Assembly (NCBI RefSeq): GCF_001425605.1
Contig: NZ_LMRG01000010.1
Span: forward strand, 51,058-115,057
Source of the DNA: Rhizobium sp. Leaf453
Lineage (GTDB): Bacteria > Pseudomonadota > Alphaproteobacteria > Rhizobiales > Rhizobiaceae
Length of the DNA stretch: 64,000 nt
Direction of reading: 5' to 3'
Shown here: positions 63,581 through 64,000 of the stretch, one piece after another
Layout: every line of letters starts with the position of its first letter
Numbering within the stretch: position 1 is the stretch's first letter
Made by a program: the position numbers and the translations under genes
The notes under the pieces: model-generated
Database searches by the model: none
Told to the model about the DNA's origin: nothing
Seen by the model: only the letters and a program-made list of their open reading frames with translations

Positions 63581-64000
63581 ATGGCAAAACGTCCCCCAAA
63601 AACCATCGGCCTTCGTACCGAGGCTGACGCGCCACTGAAAAGCCACGCTCCGGCTGCTCGCGACCCTCGCCAACCCGCCCTGCCCTTCGACCCGATGCCG
63701 GACAGGATAGAGCCGTGCCTTGCGCTGCTGACCGGCAAGCCGCCGAAGGGTGACTCGCCAACCCGCCCTGCCCTTCGACCCGATGCCGGACAGGATAGAG
63801 CCGTGCCTTGCGCTGCTGACCGGCAAGCCGCCGAAGGGTGACGACTGGGCTTTTGAAATCAAGTGGGATGGATACCGGCTGGCGGCACACGTCGAGCCGA
63901 CGAAGGTCCGGATCCTGACACGAGGTGGGCATGACTGGACGTCACGTTTCACCGGTATCGCCAACGCCGCGAGGAACCTTGGCGCGGCAACGATGATCCT
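63581..64000 (+). pseudogene. ligD: LigD-type ATP-dependent DNA ligase, N-terminus, frame broken by an 88-bp duplication
   Basis: From ATG 63581 it reads MAKRPPKTIGLRTEADAPLK, then RQPALPFDPMPDRIEPCLAL, then LTGKPPKGD, the usual start of rhizobial stand-alone LigD ligases. After an exact 88-bp tandem repeat the first frame stops at 63841. In another frame the ligase continues as DWAFEIKWDGYRLAAHVEPT (adenylation Lys in EIKWDGYR) and KVRILTRGGHDWTSRFTGIANAA to the window edge. As written the gene cannot make full-length ligase. Removing one repeat unit restores it. Confidence 0.85.
63666..63841 (+). repeat. Exact 88-bp tandem duplication
   Basis: 63666-63753 and 63754-63841 are identical (ctcgccaacccgccc...ccgaagggtga). 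88 is not a multiple of three, so it shifts the ligase frame by one. Confidence 0.95.

Noticed and set aside
63666..63841. Two tandem copies as a CRISPR-like or VNTR array
   Set aside because: Only two exact units lying within a ligase reading frame, with no spacers; a simple duplication explains it.
1..64000. tRNA, rRNA, CRISPR array, plasmid origin
   Set aside because: Looked for on both strands by eye; no cloverleaf with CCA-like end, rRNA segment, regular repeat-spacer array or repABC-type genes were found. A short tRNA could be missed without a search tool.

Overview
The window looks like an accessory stretch from a Rhizobiales alphaproteobacterium (Rhizobium, Agrobacterium, Ensifer or Mesorhizobium type). 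The support is the high GC content, GTG/TTG starts with clear Shine-Dalgarno sequences, a Rhizobium-type exopolysaccharide locus, a LigD-type DNA ligase start, a pRiA4b ORF-3-type fragment and CCUCCUCCC-loop small RNAs. The genus cannot be fixed from the sequence alone.

About 0-35 kb is an exopolysaccharide region. It opens with the start of a membrane protein running off the left edge (possible polymerase) and a giant CheB-CheR-kinase-receiver-receiver-LuxR regulator. Next come an atypical LuxR regulator and a Wzx flippase, then a GT2, a pyruvyltransferase, a GT4, a PLP aminotransferase and a secreted apiosidase-like hydrolase. A sugar-nucleotide module follows (SDR, DUF4910-type protein, 3,5-epimerase, C-methyltransferase, nucleotidyltransferase, PIG-L deacetylase). 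A second atypical LuxR regulator precedes Wzc-like and Wza-like export proteins. GDP-fucose genes (fcl, gmd), three GT4s, a WcaF-like acetyltransferase and a WecA-type transferase fused to a DUF218/YdcF domain complete the locus, which ends at an L-2-hydroxyglutarate oxidase. Together these describe a Wzx/Wzy-type polymer containing fucose and an unusual, probably branched or methylated, sugar, decorated with pyruvate and acetyl groups.

About 35-51 kb is a mosaic. It holds an AT-richer RTX protein preceded by a perfect FNR/FixK-type box, an IS66 element lacking a visible left end, and a scrap of a ligD gene. A peptidase/permease/GntR unit has two strong palindromes upstream. A gene-poor stretch carries two candidate anti-Shine-Dalgarno small RNAs. 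A LysR regulator is divergent from a three-gene redox set, and an IS21 remnant is interrupted by an intact IS3-type element. Perfect 28-bp inverted IS21-type ends lie at 39.72 and 50.96 kb.

About 51-64 kb is a defence/toxin-antitoxin/mobile zone. It contains an HNH nuclease, a hipBA module, a large frameshifted tyrosine recombinase, and a second hipBA module with four copies of a palindromic operator up to its start codon. A hypothetical protein follows, then an IS110 element split by an IS256 (8-bp target duplication) and by an IS5-type element. The window ends in a LigD-type ligase gene whose frame is broken by an exact 88-bp tandem duplication.
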